The notes: generated from the letters alone by a model not told the origin. Shown: positions 1 to 9,217, counted from the first letter of the stretch. The stretch is 64,000 nt of DNA from an uncultured Fulvivirga sp. (GCA_947500555.1 CANMSE010000003.1:434001-498000), one strand, 5' to 3'. Made by a program: numbers and translations.

Positions 1-57
1 TAATAGTGAAGGCCAAAGAAATGAGTACCGTACTACGGCACTTTTCAGTTTTTTCAT
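1..57 (-). CDS. Start of a secreted protein, cut by the window edge
   Basis: An ATG on the minus strand at 57-55 opens a frame that stays open for 19 codons to the left edge. The translation starts MKKLKSAVVRYSF and then becomes hydrophobic, which resembles the beginning of a signal peptide. The start lies 11 bases beyond the stop of the LpoB-like lipoprotein, so it would be the third gene of a trxB-lpoB operon. The rest of the gene is outside the window and its function cannot be told. Confidence 0.4.
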   Translation of the reverse strand, partial: MKKLKSAVVRYSFLWPSLL

Positions 58-68
58 CAACCGAAATT

Positions 69-647
69 TTACCTAACCACTTTCTTTATCTTTTTGCTGC
101 CTATCCAGAGTTTTTCATTGGTCTCCAGGTGAGTCAAGAATAAGTCTACTTGATAATAAACAAGCTTTTCTCGAGAATCTGAATCGGTTATAGAATTGAT
201 TGTACCCTGCATCATTAAATCAGCACCTCTCTCTAACCCCCATTTTTTTACAGTTTCAACAGAAGCAAAGTCCTGCTGGTCAGCACGCTCTTTTCTTAAC
301 TCTTCTCTGGCTTCACCACCCTGCACCACTCTTACTTTACCTGAGTTAATAAATTCTCTTTCTATATCATTAGTAAAGGTTTCTGTAGAAATATGTTCGC
401 TACTTTTATTTCTTATTATACCCACAATAACTGTTGGTTTCTTTCCTCTATCCTCTACAAAATCGGTTAACCATGCTCGTGATAGTCCATCATTGACCAT
501 TTCTTCGGCTACTAACCTCGAATCCGTATCATTCCACCTTCCACTCAAATCAATTTGAGCACTTTCATCAACACGAGTTACTTTTTGTGAGGGCGAACAG
601 GCGCTAACAACAATAGCAATGCAAATAACTGAATATATCTTTCTCAT
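69..647 (-). CDS. LpoB-like outer-membrane lipoprotein (putative penicillin-binding protein activator)
   Basis: A 192-residue lipoprotein. The signal peptide ends in a lipobox VSAC with Cys17, so it should be lipidated and exported. The body (about residues 33-190) carries the LpoB family pattern DLSGRWNDTDSRLVAEEM, then VGIIRNKSSEHI and a GADLMMQGTINSI strand. LpoB in E. coli activates PBP1b from the outer membrane; whether Bacteroidota homologues do the same is not established, so that role is inference. The gene starts 7 bases after the trxB stop and is probably co-transcribed with it. Alternative: a general envelope lipoprotein of the same fold. Confidence 0.75.
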   Translation of the reverse strand: MRKIYSVICIAIVVSACSPSQKVTRVDESAQIDLSGRWNDTDSRLVAEEMVNDGLSRAWLTDFVEDRGKKPTVIVGIIRNKSSEHISTETFTNDIEREFINSGKVRVVQGGEAREELRKERADQQDFASVETVKKWGLERGADLMMQGTINSITDSDSREKLVYYQVDLFLTHLETNEKLWIGSKKIKKVVR

Positions 648-654
648 AATTTAA

Positions 655-1602
655 CTAAGCTAACTCCATTTCTTTTGATTGCAAAAATCGCTCCGCATCC
701 AATGCCCCCATACAACCTGTACCTGCTGCTGTTACTGCCTGTCTATATACTTTGTCGGCTGCGTCACCAGTAACAAATACTCCTTCAATACTTGTTTTGG
801 AAGTGCCAGCTTCCACTTTAAGATAACCAGTATCATCCATTTCCAGATAATCTTTAAAGATACCAGTATTTGGCTTGTGCCCAATCGCTACAAAAAAACC
901 TTCAACTTCTAGCTCTCTTTTCTCACCCGTTTTATTGTTAACTACCCTTGCTCCTGTAACTGCATCACCGTTACCCAATATCTCTTCTGTTTCAGTATTC
1001 CATAACACTTCAATGTTTGGAGTATTGAGCACACGCTCCTGCATGATTTTAGAAGCCCTCAATTCATCTCTCCTTACAATCATAAAAACCTTTGGACAAA
1101 GGTTTGCCAAGTAAGTTGCTTCCTCAGCAGCAGTGTCTCCACCTCCTACTAAAGCAACATTTTTTCCTTTATAAAAGAAACCATCGCACACTGCACAAGC
1201 TGAGACACCTTTATTTGCATATTCCTTTTCTGAATCCAATCCTAGATACTTAGCACTTGCCCCTGTAGAGATAATAATTGCCTCAGCAGTAATTTCGTGT
1301 TTTTCATCAACGACTGCCTTATGTGGATAGCCAGAAAAATCTACAGAAGTCACCATACCATAACGTACGTCAGTACCAAATCGCTCGGCTTGTTTTTGCA
1401 AGTCCATCATCATTTGAGGACCATTTATTCCATCGGGATAGCCCGGAAAATTCTCTACATCATTTGTTGTAGTAAGTTGTCCGCCTGGTTCACCACCAGT
1501 TATCATTACTGGTTTTAAACCTGCCCGTGATGCATAAATGGCTGCGGTGTAACCTGCAGGACCAGACCCTACAATTAGTACTTTTACTTTCTCTTCAGTC
1601 AT
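655..1602 (-). CDS. trxB: Thioredoxin-disulfide reductase
   Basis: A 315-residue cytosolic flavoenzyme that passes electrons from NADPH to thioredoxin. Visible motifs: the FAD-binding GSGPAG at residues 12-17, the redox-active CAVC at 136-139, the NADPH-binding GGGDTAAEEA near 153-162, and a C-terminal FAD motif VFVTGDAAD. Length and order match the low-molecular-weight bacterial enzyme. The ATG at 1602 is the natural start, since the N-terminus MTEEKVKVLIVG leads straight into the first beta strand. The lpoB-like gene follows 7 bases downstream. The two functions are unrelated, so linkage may be only transcriptional. Confidence 0.96.
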   Translation of the reverse strand: MTEEKVKVLIVGSGPAGYTAAIYASRAGLKPVMITGGEPGGQLTTTNDVENFPGYPDGINGPQMMMDLQKQAERFGTDVRYGMVTSVDFSGYPHKAVVDEKHEITAEAIIISTGASAKYLGLDSEKEYANKGVSACAVCDGFFYKGKNVALVGGGDTAAEEATYLANLCPKVFMIVRRDELRASKIMQERVLNTPNIEVLWNTETEEILGNGDAVTGARVVNNKTGEKRELEVEGFFVAIGHKPNTGIFKDYLEMDDTGYLKVEAGTSKTSIEGVFVTGDAADKVYRQAVTAAGTGCMGALDAERFLQSKEMELA

Positions 1603-1753
1603 GATTATTCATTAATATTTCGATTCTTTAACCTAAAGTGAATGGAAATAGTTGTGTTAATACATAAAAACTTGTCGCTTGTCAGCTAAGCAACAAATTT
1701 AAAAAAATAAGGTCTTAATCTTCGTTGAGGGCTAAGAATATATTTCTTCTTAA

Positions 1754-2617
1754 TTAACCTAAATATGGCTTCAATGCTTTACTTCTTGAGGTATGTCGCA
1801 ATCTTCTGATAGCCTTCTCTTTAATCTGCCGAACTCTTTCTCTTGTTAAACCAAATTGCTCACCAATTTCCTCAAGTGTCAATGAGCTTTCTCCATTTAA
1901 ACCAAAATAGAAAGCTATGACATCAGATTCTCGTTGTGTTAGGGTGGCTAAAGCTCGTTGTACCTCTCTACGCAAGGAATCATTCATTAAATCTGAATCG
2001 GGTGTCTGTTCTGATTCATTAGCAAGCACATCCAGTAGACTATTTTCTTCACCATTAGCAAAAGGCGCATCCATTGATACATGTCTTCCAGAAATTTTCA
2101 TCGTATCTACAACCTCTGCTGTTGTAACCTCCAATACCTCTGCAAGCTCATCAGGTGACGGTTCGCGCTCAAATTTTTGTTCTAACTCTGAAAAAGTTTT
2201 CGATATCTTATTTAAAGACCCCACTCGGTTTAAAGGTAATCTTACAATTCTAGATTGTTCTGCTAAAGCTTGTAGAATAGACTGCCTGATCCACCAGACC
2301 GCATAGGAGATGAACTTAAATCCTCTTGTTTCATCGAAACGCTGAGCTGCTTTAATTAAACCCAGATTACCTTCATTTATAAGATCTCCCAGTGATAGTC
2401 CCTGATTTTGATATTGCTTGGCAACTGATACAACGAATCTTAAATTGGCTTTGGTCAATTTTTCAAGTGCCAGCTGATCACCCGCCTTAATTCTTTGAGC
2501 TAATTCTACTTCTTCATCAGGGGTCAATAGGTCAACTTTGCCTATTTCCTGCAAATACTTATCAAGAGATTGGCTCTCTCTGTTGGTTATTTGCTTGCTT
2601 ATTTTAAGCTGCCTCAT
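1754..2617 (-). CDS. rpoD: RNA polymerase primary sigma factor RpoD
   Basis: A 287-residue sigma-70 protein. Region 1.2 ([15 protein letters not shown]), region 2 with the -10 recognition and melting segment ([16 protein letters not shown]), region 3 and region 4 with the terminal helix-turn-helix ([29 protein letters not shown]) are all present. It lacks the long region 1.1 and the non-conserved insert of the E. coli protein, as is normal for the primary sigma factor of Bacteroidota. This sigma reads -7 boxes of the TAnnTTTG type, several of which are listed here. Monocistronic: pnp ends upstream behind a terminator and 151 bases separate it from trxB. Confidence 0.96.
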   Translation of the reverse strand: MRQLKISKQITNRESQSLDKYLQEIGKVDLLTPDEEVELAQRIKAGDQLALEKLTKANLRFVVSVAKQYQNQGLSLGDLINEGNLGLIKAAQRFDETRGFKFISYAVWWIRQSILQALAEQSRIVRLPLNRVGSLNKISKTFSELEQKFEREPSPDELAEVLEVTTAEVVDTMKISGRHVSMDAPFANGEENSLLDVLANESEQTPDSDLMNDSLRREVQRALATLTQRESDVIAFYFGLNGESSLTLEEIGEQFGLTRERVRQIKEKAIRRLRHTSRSKALKPYLG

Positions 2618-2701
2618 TCAGAAGTCAATTAATAGTTCTAACTGATAAACAACGATTTTAAATAATTAACCACGTAATGGCAAGAGTTGAGAACTATTTA
2701 T

Positions 2702-2736
2702 AAAAAAGAATTCCACCCAACAAAGTCAGGTGGAAT
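2702..2736 (-). terminator. Rho-independent terminator of pnp
   Basis: Arms at 2710-2717 (ATTCCACC) and 2729-2736 (GGTGGAAT) form a perfect 8-bp stem with an 11-base loop. Read on the minus strand it is followed by TTCTTTTTTA. It sits 28 bases after the pnp stop and before rpoD, so it should end the rpsO-pnp transcript. Confidence 0.8.
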
Positions 2737-2764
2737 CTAATATTTAAAAGTCAGAACTTAGCTT

Positions 2765-4891
2765 TTAGCCAGCGCTCTCTTCTTTCTTTTCAGGTTTTGG
2801 AAGAAGAACTTTTCTCGAAAGTCTGAATTTACCTGTCTTTTTATCGATTTCAGTAAGTTTCACTTTCACTTCCTCTCCTACTTCCATTACACCATCCATC
2901 TTCTCAACACGCTCCCATTTGATTTCGGAAATGTGAAGAAGACCATCTTTGCCTGGCATAAATTCAACAAATGCACCAAAAGGCATAATTGATTTAACAA
3001 CTCCATCATATACTTCACCAACTTCTGGCTGCGCTACGATAGCTCTAATTTTAGCAAGAGCACCATCCATAGACTCCTGATCAGCTGAGAAAATACTTAC
3101 CTCGCCATGATTATCAACTTCTTCTATAACTACAGTGGCACCTGTATCTTTTTGAATTTGTTGAATAATTTTACCTCCAGGTCCTATAACTGCTCCGATA
3201 AGCTCTTTATCAATAGTCAATTTTACAGATCTAGGTGCATTAGGCTTAAGATCAGCATTAGGTTGTGCCAATGTCTTCTTCATTTCATTCAAGATATGAA
3301 GTCTACCTTCTTTTGCCTGTTCTAAAGCCTGCTTAAGTACATCATAAGAAAGTCCATCAACCTTGATATCCATCTGTGTAGCAGTAATTCCATTTTCAGT
3401 TCCTGTGACTTTAAAGTCCATGTCACCCAAATGATCCTCATCTCCTAGAATATCAGAAAGGATAGCATGATTCTTACCATCAGATATCATTCCCATGGCA
3501 ATTCCTGAAACTGGAGTTTTAATTTGAATACCAGCATCCATAAGTGCTAAAGATCCAGCACAAACTGTCGCCATAGATGAGGAACCATTTGACTCCAAAA
3601 TATCAGATACTACTCGGATAGTGTAGGGATTTTCCTCAGGAAGCATTCCTTTTAATGCTCTCCATGCAAGGTTACCATGACCAACTTCTCTTCTACCTGG
3701 GCCTCTATTTGGTCTTACTTCTCCAGTAGAAAAGCCTGGGAAGTTATAATGGAGCATAAATTTGTTCGTTCCTGAATACATTGCTCCATCAATCAATTGC
3801 TCATCTAGTTTAGTACCTAAAGTAACCGTACTCAATGATTGCGTTTCTCCTCTTGTAAATACAGAAGAACCGTGAGCATTGGGTAAGTAATTTACTTCTG
3901 ACCAAATGTTTCTGATTTCATTCAGTTTTCTTCCATCAAGCCGCTTATTCTCATTTAACACAAGATTTCTACATGCTTCTTTTTGTATAGATTTAAAGTA
4001 AGGTCCAATTAAAGTGGTATCAAACTCATGCTCTTCAGGTAGACTATCAATAAATTCTTGCTTTAAAGATGAAAATGACTCAGATCTTATGCTTTTATCT
4101 GCGTTTTGTTTAGCAGCTATTTCATAGGCTTTGTCATAAAGTTCTGAATGCATTTTTGACTTGAGTGCTTCATCAGAAGACTCATGGGAATACTCTCTTT
4201 TCTCTGTTTTACCAGCTTCCTTTTCAAGTTCAATCTGAACCTTACACTGTTCTTTAATTGCTTCATGAGCGACTTTAATCGCTTCTAGCATATCATCTTC
4301 AGAAGCCTCTTTCATCTCCCCTTCAACCATTAAGATATTATCGATACTTGCCGCAACGATCATATCCATGTCTGCCTCTTCCTTCTGTGACTTAGTCGGG
4401 TTAACTAACCACTCTCCATTTACACGTGCAACTCTGGCCTCAGATATTGGGCCATTAAAAGGAATATCAGAAACTGCCAATGCAGATGATGCTGCTAATG
4501 CCGCTAATGCATCCGGTAAAGACTCCTCGTCACCAGAAATAAGTGATAGCATAATTTGAATATCAGCGTGATAATCACTTGGAAACATAGGGCGTATTGC
4601 TCTATCTACCAATCTGCTAATAAGGATTTCATAATCCGATAATCTACTTTCTCTTTTCAAGAATCCACCAGGTATTTTACCTGTAGAGGCAAATTTCTCC
4701 TGGTAATCCACGGAAAGAGGTAAAAAATCGACACCTTCTTTGGCCTCTTTGTTGGCCACCACTGTTGCTAGTAGCATGGTATCACCCATTCTAACTACTA
4801 CGGATCCATCAGCTTGTTTTGCTAATTTCCCGGTTTCAATGGTGATGGTTCTCCCATCAGGTAGGTTAATTGTTTTGTTAATAACTTGCAT
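2765..4891 (-). CDS. pnp: Polyribonucleotide nucleotidyltransferase (PNPase)
   Basis: A 708-residue phosphorolytic 3'-5' exoribonuclease of the RNA-decay machinery. Two RNase PH domains (about residues 10-230 and 310-540) are joined by the alpha-helical linker, followed by a KH domain with [15 protein letters not shown] near residue 570 and an S1 domain ([18 protein letters not shown]) from about 620. Conserved core signatures such as [23 protein letters not shown] and [21 protein letters not shown] are intact. It lies downstream of rpsO, the order known from many bacteria, with a strong hairpin between the two genes. It ends in a short charged tail, [10 protein letters not shown]. Confidence 0.97.
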   Translation of the reverse strand: MQVINKTINLPDGRTITIETGKLAKQADGSVVVRMGDTMLLATVVANKEAKEGVDFLPLSVDYQEKFASTGKIPGGFLKRESRLSDYEILISRLVDRAIRPMFPSDYHADIQIMLSLISGDEESLPDALAALAASSALAVSDIPFNGPISEARVARVNGEWLVNPTKSQKEEADMDMIVAASIDNILMVEGEMKEASEDDMLEAIKVAHEAIKEQCKVQIELEKEAGKTEKREYSHESSDEALKSKMHSELYDKAYEIAAKQNADKSIRSESFSSLKQEFIDSLPEEHEFDTTLIGPYFKSIQKEACRNLVLNENKRLDGRKLNEIRNIWSEVNYLPNAHGSSVFTRGETQSLSTVTLGTKLDEQLIDGAMYSGTNKFMLHYNFPGFSTGEVRPNRGPGRREVGHGNLAWRALKGMLPEENPYTIRVVSDILESNGSSSMATVCAGSLALMDAGIQIKTPVSGIAMGMISDGKNHAILSDILGDEDHLGDMDFKVTGTENGITATQMDIKVDGLSYDVLKQALEQAKEGRLHILNEMKKTLAQPNADLKPNAPRSVKLTIDKELIGAVIGPGGKIIQQIQKDTGATVVIEEVDNHGEVSIFSADQESMDGALAKIRAIVAQPEVGEVYDGVVKSIMPFGAFVEFMPGKDGLLHISEIKWERVEKMDGVMEVGEEVKVKLTEIDKKTGKFRLSRKVLLPKPEKKEESAG

Positions 4892-4935
4892 ATATAGTTT
4901 ATCTGTTAAAAAAATTCATGTGGTAGATAATAGAA

Positions 4936-4958
4936 AAGGGAACCTTGTAGGTTCCCTT
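4936..4958 (-). terminator. Hairpin between rpsO and pnp
   Basis: Perfect 10-bp stem: AAGGGAACCT at 4936-4945 and AGGTTCCCTT at 4949-4958, with a 3-base loop. On the minus strand it begins 4 bases after the rpsO stop and is followed by TTTTCTATTA. It can act as a terminator or attenuator that lowers pnp expression relative to rpsO, or as a processing hairpin like the RNase III site known upstream of E. coli pnp. The sequence does not decide between these. Confidence 0.75.
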
Positions 4959-4962
4959 GCTC

Positions 4963-5238
4963 TTATTTTCTCAATTTCAACTCAGCCAATATAGCTCTGT
5001 ATCTTTCGATATCAACCTTATGAAGGTAGTTGAGTAATTTTCTTCTTTTCCCCACCAATCGTAGAAGACCCTGCTGCGTAGAGTAATCTTTCTTATTTGA
5101 TTTCATGTGAGCGGTAAGATGAGCAATACGGTGGGTAAAAAGCGCTATTTGTGACTCGGCAGAACCAGTATCACTCTTAGACTTTAACCGACCATGATTT
5201 TCGAAAACTTTTTCTTTGTTCTCTTTTGATAAATACAT
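4963..5238 (-). CDS. rpsO: 30S ribosomal protein S15
   Basis: A 91-residue small-subunit protein that binds the central domain of 16S rRNA and helps form the bridge to 23S. The S15 pattern is clear: DTGSAESQIALFTHRIAHLTAHMKSNKKDYSTQQGLLRLVGKRRKLLNYL. I place the start at the ATG at 5238 (MYLSKENKEKV), which matches the family; the frame extends three more codons to a TTG, but nothing supports that start. The gene heads an rpsO-pnp transcript with a TAATTTTG promoter box just upstream. Confidence 0.96.
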   Translation of the reverse strand: MYLSKENKEKVFENHGRLKSKSDTGSAESQIALFTHRIAHLTAHMKSNKKDYSTQQGLLRLVGKRRKLLNYLHKVDIERYRAILAELKLRK

Positions 5239-5275
5239 GACTAGCAAAAGTTTATGTTCTATAAAAATTAAGCTG

Positions 5276-5283
5276 CAAAATTA
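5276..5283 (-). promoter_or_regulatory. -7 promoter box of rpsO
   Basis: The minus strand reads TAATTTTG, an exact match to the Bacteroidota -7 consensus TAnnTTTG. It lies 37 bases upstream of the rpsO ATG and would give a 5' leader of about 30 bases. I see no clean -33 TTTG. Confidence 0.45.
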
Positions 5284-5306
5284 GAAATTAGATGTGCAAT
5301 AAACAA

Positions 5307-7181
5307 TTATTGTTCTATGTTTTCTTCTATAACTTTCTTTCCGCTAAACCACGTTTTGAAACGTTCAAGCATAACGTTGTAAAAGTCGGCTTCAAACAAG
5401 CGAATATCATTTCTTGCTTGCCTTAAAAAAAATAGTCCTACAGGCAGTAGAATTAAGTTTGCAGACCATATTCCCCACATAGGATCAATAATATCTTGTT
5501 TGGCCCATTTTTCTCCAGTCATAGATAGTACATAGAATATAATAAAGAAAATAATTGACAGTAAAACAGGCATACCCAATCCACCACGCTTAATAATAGC
5601 CCCTAAAGGCGCTCCAATTAAAAACATGATTATACAAGCTGCAGAATTTGCTAATATTTTATGATATTGAATTTCAAAAATATTCTGCTCTCCCACCAAC
5701 CTTTCTAAGCGTGTATTATGTGATTGCACTTTCGTTTTAGCCTGACGCACATTATTTAATGTTGACTGCAATTTTGATAGTTCTATTTCATGCCCTCTGA
5801 TACTGTCAATGTAAGCCATAATCTGAGTATGATTCAAAGTATCATTGATCTTCATTGCTCTTTTTGGAATAATGCGCTGTGGCCTTTTTGTGGAGCTAAT
5901 TTTATTGCTTTGCGTCAACTGCGCTTTCTGATTAAACCTTTGCGGTCTTTTATTCTTTTTTGTAATACTTAACTCTGCGGTTTTCGCTGTTGTTTCCAAT
6001 TTTTCTTTGGTAGGAATAGTCTTTCTATCGGAGACTTTTGACTTTTGATAAGGAGAGGTTTCCCTTTTTGGTTTTTTGGATCGACTAGTATCGACTATTT
6101 TCTTATTCGCCAATTTCAGCTCTAAGTTAGTCTCGGCTTCACCTTCGAGTGTGTCAGACTCATTACTTACCACAGAAACTGTATCACTATTTAGAGAATC
6201 CTGTATTGCCTTCTCTGTCAATTTTGCCTGCATCACCTTTTCTAAATCACTGGTTAATGGAATAGTATCCCCACGTAAATGATAAAAGAAGGCATATTGC
6301 TGTTCATTGAAAATTTTCAATTTTAAATCTTGAATACTCTCCCCAACAGAATCTACATCATTCGTCAATTGTGATAAATTCCGCATTATTCTATTGCCTT
6401 CAAACAGGCTCTTGTCTGTCCTATCCATTCCGAATGACGAAAGATCGAGGACATATTCACTTCTATCGAAACTACTCCTTGACATAGTTTCTTTTGACCG
6501 AGAATTTGATTTAGCCGCTTCGGTATAATCTTCAAAATAAAAATTGCCGTGAAATAACTCCAGCTTTAAGTAACGATCATTATTCACGGTATACATTAAC
6601 CCTGAGTCTGCTAGAATCACTTTCTTATTACCTATAATCTTTCGATGATCGTACATGATGATATCTTCTATCGTCATACCATCATCGTGCTTCTTCTCAA
6701 CTTTAATACTGAAATCAGGGATACCATTATAAAAAGCACCTTCTTTTAAGTCTAAAGCTGGTTTCTTTTGCTTTATATCGTAGAGTAAGCTGTATGCCTC
6801 AAGTGCCGCTTTGGGTACAAAATAATTGTTAGAGTAAAACGCAAAAACAGTAAGGCCAAGTACGAATATGAAAATCGGGAATAAGGCTCTTAACAATGAA
6901 ATGCCAGCACTTTTAATGGCAGTAAGCTCAAAGTGTTCGCCTAGATTCCCGAAGGTCATCAATGAAGACAATAGCACTGCCAGTGGCATTGCTACAGGGG
7001 TAAGAAAGACAGCAAAATAAAAAAGTAGTTGTGCTAATACAGCCCAATCAAGGTCTTTACCTATAATATCATCAAAGTATTTTAACATATGCTGAGTAAG
7101 CAGTATAAATACCACTACCAGAAATGTTAAAAAGAAAGGCCCAAAAAATGATGATATAATTAACTTGTCGATCCTCTTCAT
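5307..7181 (-). CDS. LptF/LptG-family permease with a long internal insert
   Basis: A 624-residue inner-membrane protein of the YjgP/YjgQ family, the permeases that with LptB extract lipopolysaccharide for transport to the outer membrane. Three membrane helices in the first ~120 residues and three near 530-605 flank a large periplasmic region. N-terminal MKRIDKLIISSFFGPFFLTFLVVVF and the segment AVLLSSLMTFGNLGEHFELTAIKSAGISLLRAL are typical. Unusual is a roughly 160-residue hydrophilic, Lys/Ser/Thr-rich stretch (about 300-460) in the jellyroll region. LptF and LptG cannot be told apart here. No lptB is nearby. Confidence 0.88.
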   Translation of the reverse strand: MKRIDKLIISSFFGPFFLTFLVVVFILLTQHMLKYFDDIIGKDLDWAVLAQLLFYFAVFLTPVAMPLAVLLSSLMTFGNLGEHFELTAIKSAGISLLRALFPIFIFVLGLTVFAFYSNNYFVPKAALEAYSLLYDIKQKKPALDLKEGAFYNGIPDFSIKVEKKHDDGMTIEDIIMYDHRKIIGNKKVILADSGLMYTVNNDRYLKLELFHGNFYFEDYTEAAKSNSRSKETMSRSSFDRSEYVLDLSSFGMDRTDKSLFEGNRIMRNLSQLTNDVDSVGESIQDLKLKIFNEQQYAFFYHLRGDTIPLTSDLEKVMQAKLTEKAIQDSLNSDTVSVVSNESDTLEGEAETNLELKLANKKIVDTSRSKKPKRETSPYQKSKVSDRKTIPTKEKLETTAKTAELSITKKNKRPQRFNQKAQLTQSNKISSTKRPQRIIPKRAMKINDTLNHTQIMAYIDSIRGHEIELSKLQSTLNNVRQAKTKVQSHNTRLERLVGEQNIFEIQYHKILANSAACIIMFLIGAPLGAIIKRGGLGMPVLLSIIFFIIFYVLSMTGEKWAKQDIIDPMWGIWSANLILLPVGLFFLRQARNDIRLFEADFYNVMLERFKTWFSGKKVIEENIEQ

Positions 7182-7227
7182 CCAGCTGTTTTAAGCAAAA
7201 AGAAGACCAAAATTAGGAATAGCAAAA

Positions 7228-7623
7228 CTAACCGCCTACAGTTTCTTTGAGATTATCAATAAGCCCTTGCCAGAGATCATAGAGTTCATCAACATCTTCC
7301 ATCTCTGAATAGTCTGTTATTTTAATATATACTGAACCAGTAATCTCGTTCATTTCTAATCTAAGCTCAAAATGTGCTGGATCCTCTTTATCATCATCAG
7401 TCTCAGGGACGAATTCAAATTTGACGTAGTGATTAGTTCGATGTGAAACCATTTTAGCTCTGTGATCCTCTCCATCCCAAATAAAGTTGTACACTTTATC
7501 CTCATCTATGTTTACATCATCGGCAAACCACTGTGAGAGGCCACTTGCAGAATTAAAGTATGGGTACAGCATCTGTTTAGATGCATTAATCTCGAAATCT
7601 CCTTCAAACAAATACTTACTCAT
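7228..7623 (-). CDS. START-like domain protein
   Basis: A 131-residue cytosolic protein without signal peptide. It matches the small START-like family seen in Bacteroidota: N-terminal YLFEGDFEINASKQMLYPYFNSASGLSQWFADDV, then VYNFIWDGEDHRAKMV and alternating strands, ending in a helix LYDLWQGLIDNLKETVGG. This is an AHSA1/SRPBCC-type helix-grip fold that in relatives forms a hydrophobic cavity; no ligand is known. It lies 46 bases upstream of the LptF-like gene on the same strand and could share its transcript, but a role in lipid transport would be speculation. Confidence 0.75.
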   Translation of the reverse strand: MSKYLFEGDFEINASKQMLYPYFNSASGLSQWFADDVNIDEDKVYNFIWDGEDHRAKMVSHRTNHYVKFEFVPETDDDKEDPAHFELRLEMNEITGSVYIKITDYSEMEDVDELYDLWQGLIDNLKETVGG

Positions 7624-7729
7624 GAATCTTAAGATATACCATTTTTCTTAAAGCGCCAACACTAAATAAAAATTATAAAGCCATTGGTATATAATTATCA
7701 ATCTTATTAAGTTTGCGCTCCATTTAGAT

Positions 7730-7814
7730 GGCGAGGTAGTTTCCTAATAGTTATCGAGAGTAGAGCGCAGGATTCATATCCGCTAGCTAGCGGACGGCAG
7801 TTAAACGAACTGCC
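7730..7814 (+). pseudogene. Decayed tRNA-Met copy
   Basis: Positions 7761-7778 are identical (18/18) to 7861-7878 of the tRNA-Met gene, exactly 100 bases downstream, and include the anticodon CAT. A 5' acceptor-like GGCGAGGTAG at 7730-7739 resembles GGCGGGGTAG, and CGGCAGTT at 7795-7802 equals the T-stem start. The D-arm is stretched, the 3' half of the anticodon arm is replaced by a 16-bp palindrome, and no 3' acceptor strand is present, so it cannot fold as a tRNA. The T-arm remnant still pairs (GGCAG with CTGCC). Confidence 0.7.
7779..7794. repeat. 16-bp perfect palindrome
   Basis: TCCGCTAGCTAGCGGA is self-complementary and replaces the second half of the anticodon arm in the tRNA-Met remnant. 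The terminator stem at 43250-43283 carries almost the same core (CCGCTAACTAGCGG), so this looks like a dispersed palindromic unit. Confidence 0.6.
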
Positions 7815-7840
7815 TTTAATATTCAAGATTGGAAAAATAT

Positions 7841-7914
7841 GGCGGGGTAGCTCAGATGGTTAGAGCGCAGGATTCATAACCCTGAGGTCGGCAGTTCGAT
7901 TCTGCTCCCCGCTA
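7841..7914 (+). tRNA. tRNA-Met, anticodon CAT
   Basis: A complete cloverleaf. The acceptor stem is GGCGGGG (7841-7847) with CCCCGCT (7907-7913), the first pair being G-U. The D-arm is GCTC/GAGC. The anticodon loop TTCATAA has CAT at 7875-7877. The T-arm is GGCAG-TTCGATT-CTGCT, with discriminator A7914. CCA is not encoded. The GG 5' end and the overall pattern fit elongator Met rather than fMet. A CAT anticodon could also be tRNA-Ile2 after lysidine modification, which sequence alone cannot exclude. Confidence 0.93.
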
Positions 7915-7921
7915 CACACTC

Positions 7922-7949
7922 AAGAGCAGCTTTTTAAGCTGCTCTTTTT
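7922..7949. terminator. Bidirectional terminator between tRNA-Met and the MFS gene
   Basis: Perfect 11-bp stem AAGAGCAGCTT (7922-7932) / AAGCTGCTCTT (7936-7946) with loop TTT and a T-run after it on the plus strand. It lies 7 bases past the tRNA and overlaps the stop codon and last codons of the minus-strand MFS gene, so it can end both transcripts. Confidence 0.8.
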
Positions 7950-9217
7950 GTTTTAAATGTAAAAGCGATAAGTAAACCAATCGTCCCGAAAAAAGTCAGC
8001 ACACCAAATAAAATCTCGTGCCCCGATGCTCCCGAATTACCATCTAGAATATACCCCATTAAAGGTCCGAAGAAGATATCAGGTGTAAACCCTATAACTG
8101 AGATAAGACCAACCGCACTTCCAGTATAGACCATTGGTATTTTGGCTTCTTGCAACAACGCATAATACAGACCCCTTAAACCAAAAATACCAGCACTAGT
8201 GCTAGACAAAACAATTATTGCCATTAACTCTCGACCTGGTTTTAGTATTCCCAGGCTTATAATAAGGCTTCCAACTATAATAACCCCAAAGCATACCACA
8301 ACGATTTTAGAATGAATAAATCGATCTCCCAGTAGTCCTGCCCCTACTGCTGCGATTGGTCGCGTCCAAAATGCGATAGTCGCAAGATGTGCCGAATCAA
8401 CATTATCATAGTTCAATACATCGCTCGCAAAAAGTGAAAAGTCATCCGTGCATTTATACCCTACATAAGCGCACATCAAGATGATGGCCTGTTTCCAAAT
8501 AATAGACTTTTTACCAACTGCCTTCACTCCTTCCCAGGTAATTTTATTACTCTTGGTTTCGACCTTCAAATCTTTAAAGCTAAACCAAACTAAACCGGCC
8601 ACCATTAAAGTAAAAAGAGAGAAAAGCAGTATGACCATACTCAATGCAAAAGATAACTGCTCACCGGTTGCACTTTCTACATTTTCAGGAAGAAAACTTC
8701 CAATAATTAGAACTGATGCCGAAGCTAACAATGCCGCCACCAAACCACGTCCACCATCGACTAATCCAAAAGTATTGCCCTGACTATTGGCACCACCAGA
8801 GGCACGAGTAGCTTTGGTAAATGCTGCCCAGAATAAAAGTATGGTACTCACGCCCCAAAATCCGTAAAGTAAAGTGAGAACCAAAATAGAAGGAATCATT
8901 GCCATAATTATTCCACCTAAAGAGGTAACTAACAATGAAAAAGAAACCAGCTTTCTGGGAGAATATCTATCTGCTAAAGGGCCACCAAAGAAGTAGGAGA
9001 CCATCGCTACAATGCCATATAAGGAAAAAGCACTTCCTAGTTCAAAATTGGTAATATCAAATACCTCTAAAAAAACAGGTCGAAAAATACGCGTTACAAC
9101 AAAGGGTAAAAGAAATACAACTTCTCCTGCTAGTATTAAAGTGAATAGCTTGAAATATCGCTCGAAAGAAGGACTAGAATCATCCATAAATGATGAAGAT
9201 ACCCTTTTTTCATACAC
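7934..9217 (-). CDS. Major facilitator superfamily transporter
   Basis: A 427-residue inner-membrane carrier with about 12 hydrophobic helices in two halves. The MFS loop 2-3 signature is present as GGPLADRYSPRKLV, with a weaker counterpart GAGLLGDRFIHSKIV in the second half. The substrate cannot be named; the pattern is closest in my judgement to the organophosphate/hexuronate branch of MFS. A second ATG lies at codon 11 (MDDSSPSFERYF) and could be the true start. The gene stands alone, divergent from pgi and convergent with the tRNA. Confidence 0.82.
   Translation of the reverse strand: MYEKRVSSSFMDDSSPSFERYFKLFTLILAGEVVFLLPFVVTRIFRPVFLEVFDITNFELGSAFSLYGIVAMVSYFFGGPLADRYSPRKLVSFSLLVTSLGGIIMAMIPSILVLTLLYGFWGVSTILLFWAAFTKATRASGGANSQGNTFGLVDGGRGLVAALLASASVLIIGSFLPENVESATGEQLSFALSMVILLFSLFTLMVAGLVWFSFKDLKVETKSNKITWEGVKAVGKKSIIWKQAIILMCAYVGYKCTDDFSLFASDVLNYDNVDSAHLATIAFWTRPIAAVGAGLLGDRFIHSKIVVVCFGVIIVGSLIISLGILKPGRELMAIIVLSSTSAGIFGLRGLYYALLQEAKIPMVYTGSAVGLISVIGFTPDIFFGPLMGYILDGNSGASGHEILFGVLTFFGTIGLLIAFTFKTKRAA

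Noticed and set aside
5239..5247. TTG start extending rpsO by three codons
   Set aside because: The family begins at MYLSKE; the ATG at 5238 fits.
7730..7814. Second functional tRNA-Met
   Set aside because: No 3' acceptor strand, anticodon stem not pairable, enlarged D-arm.
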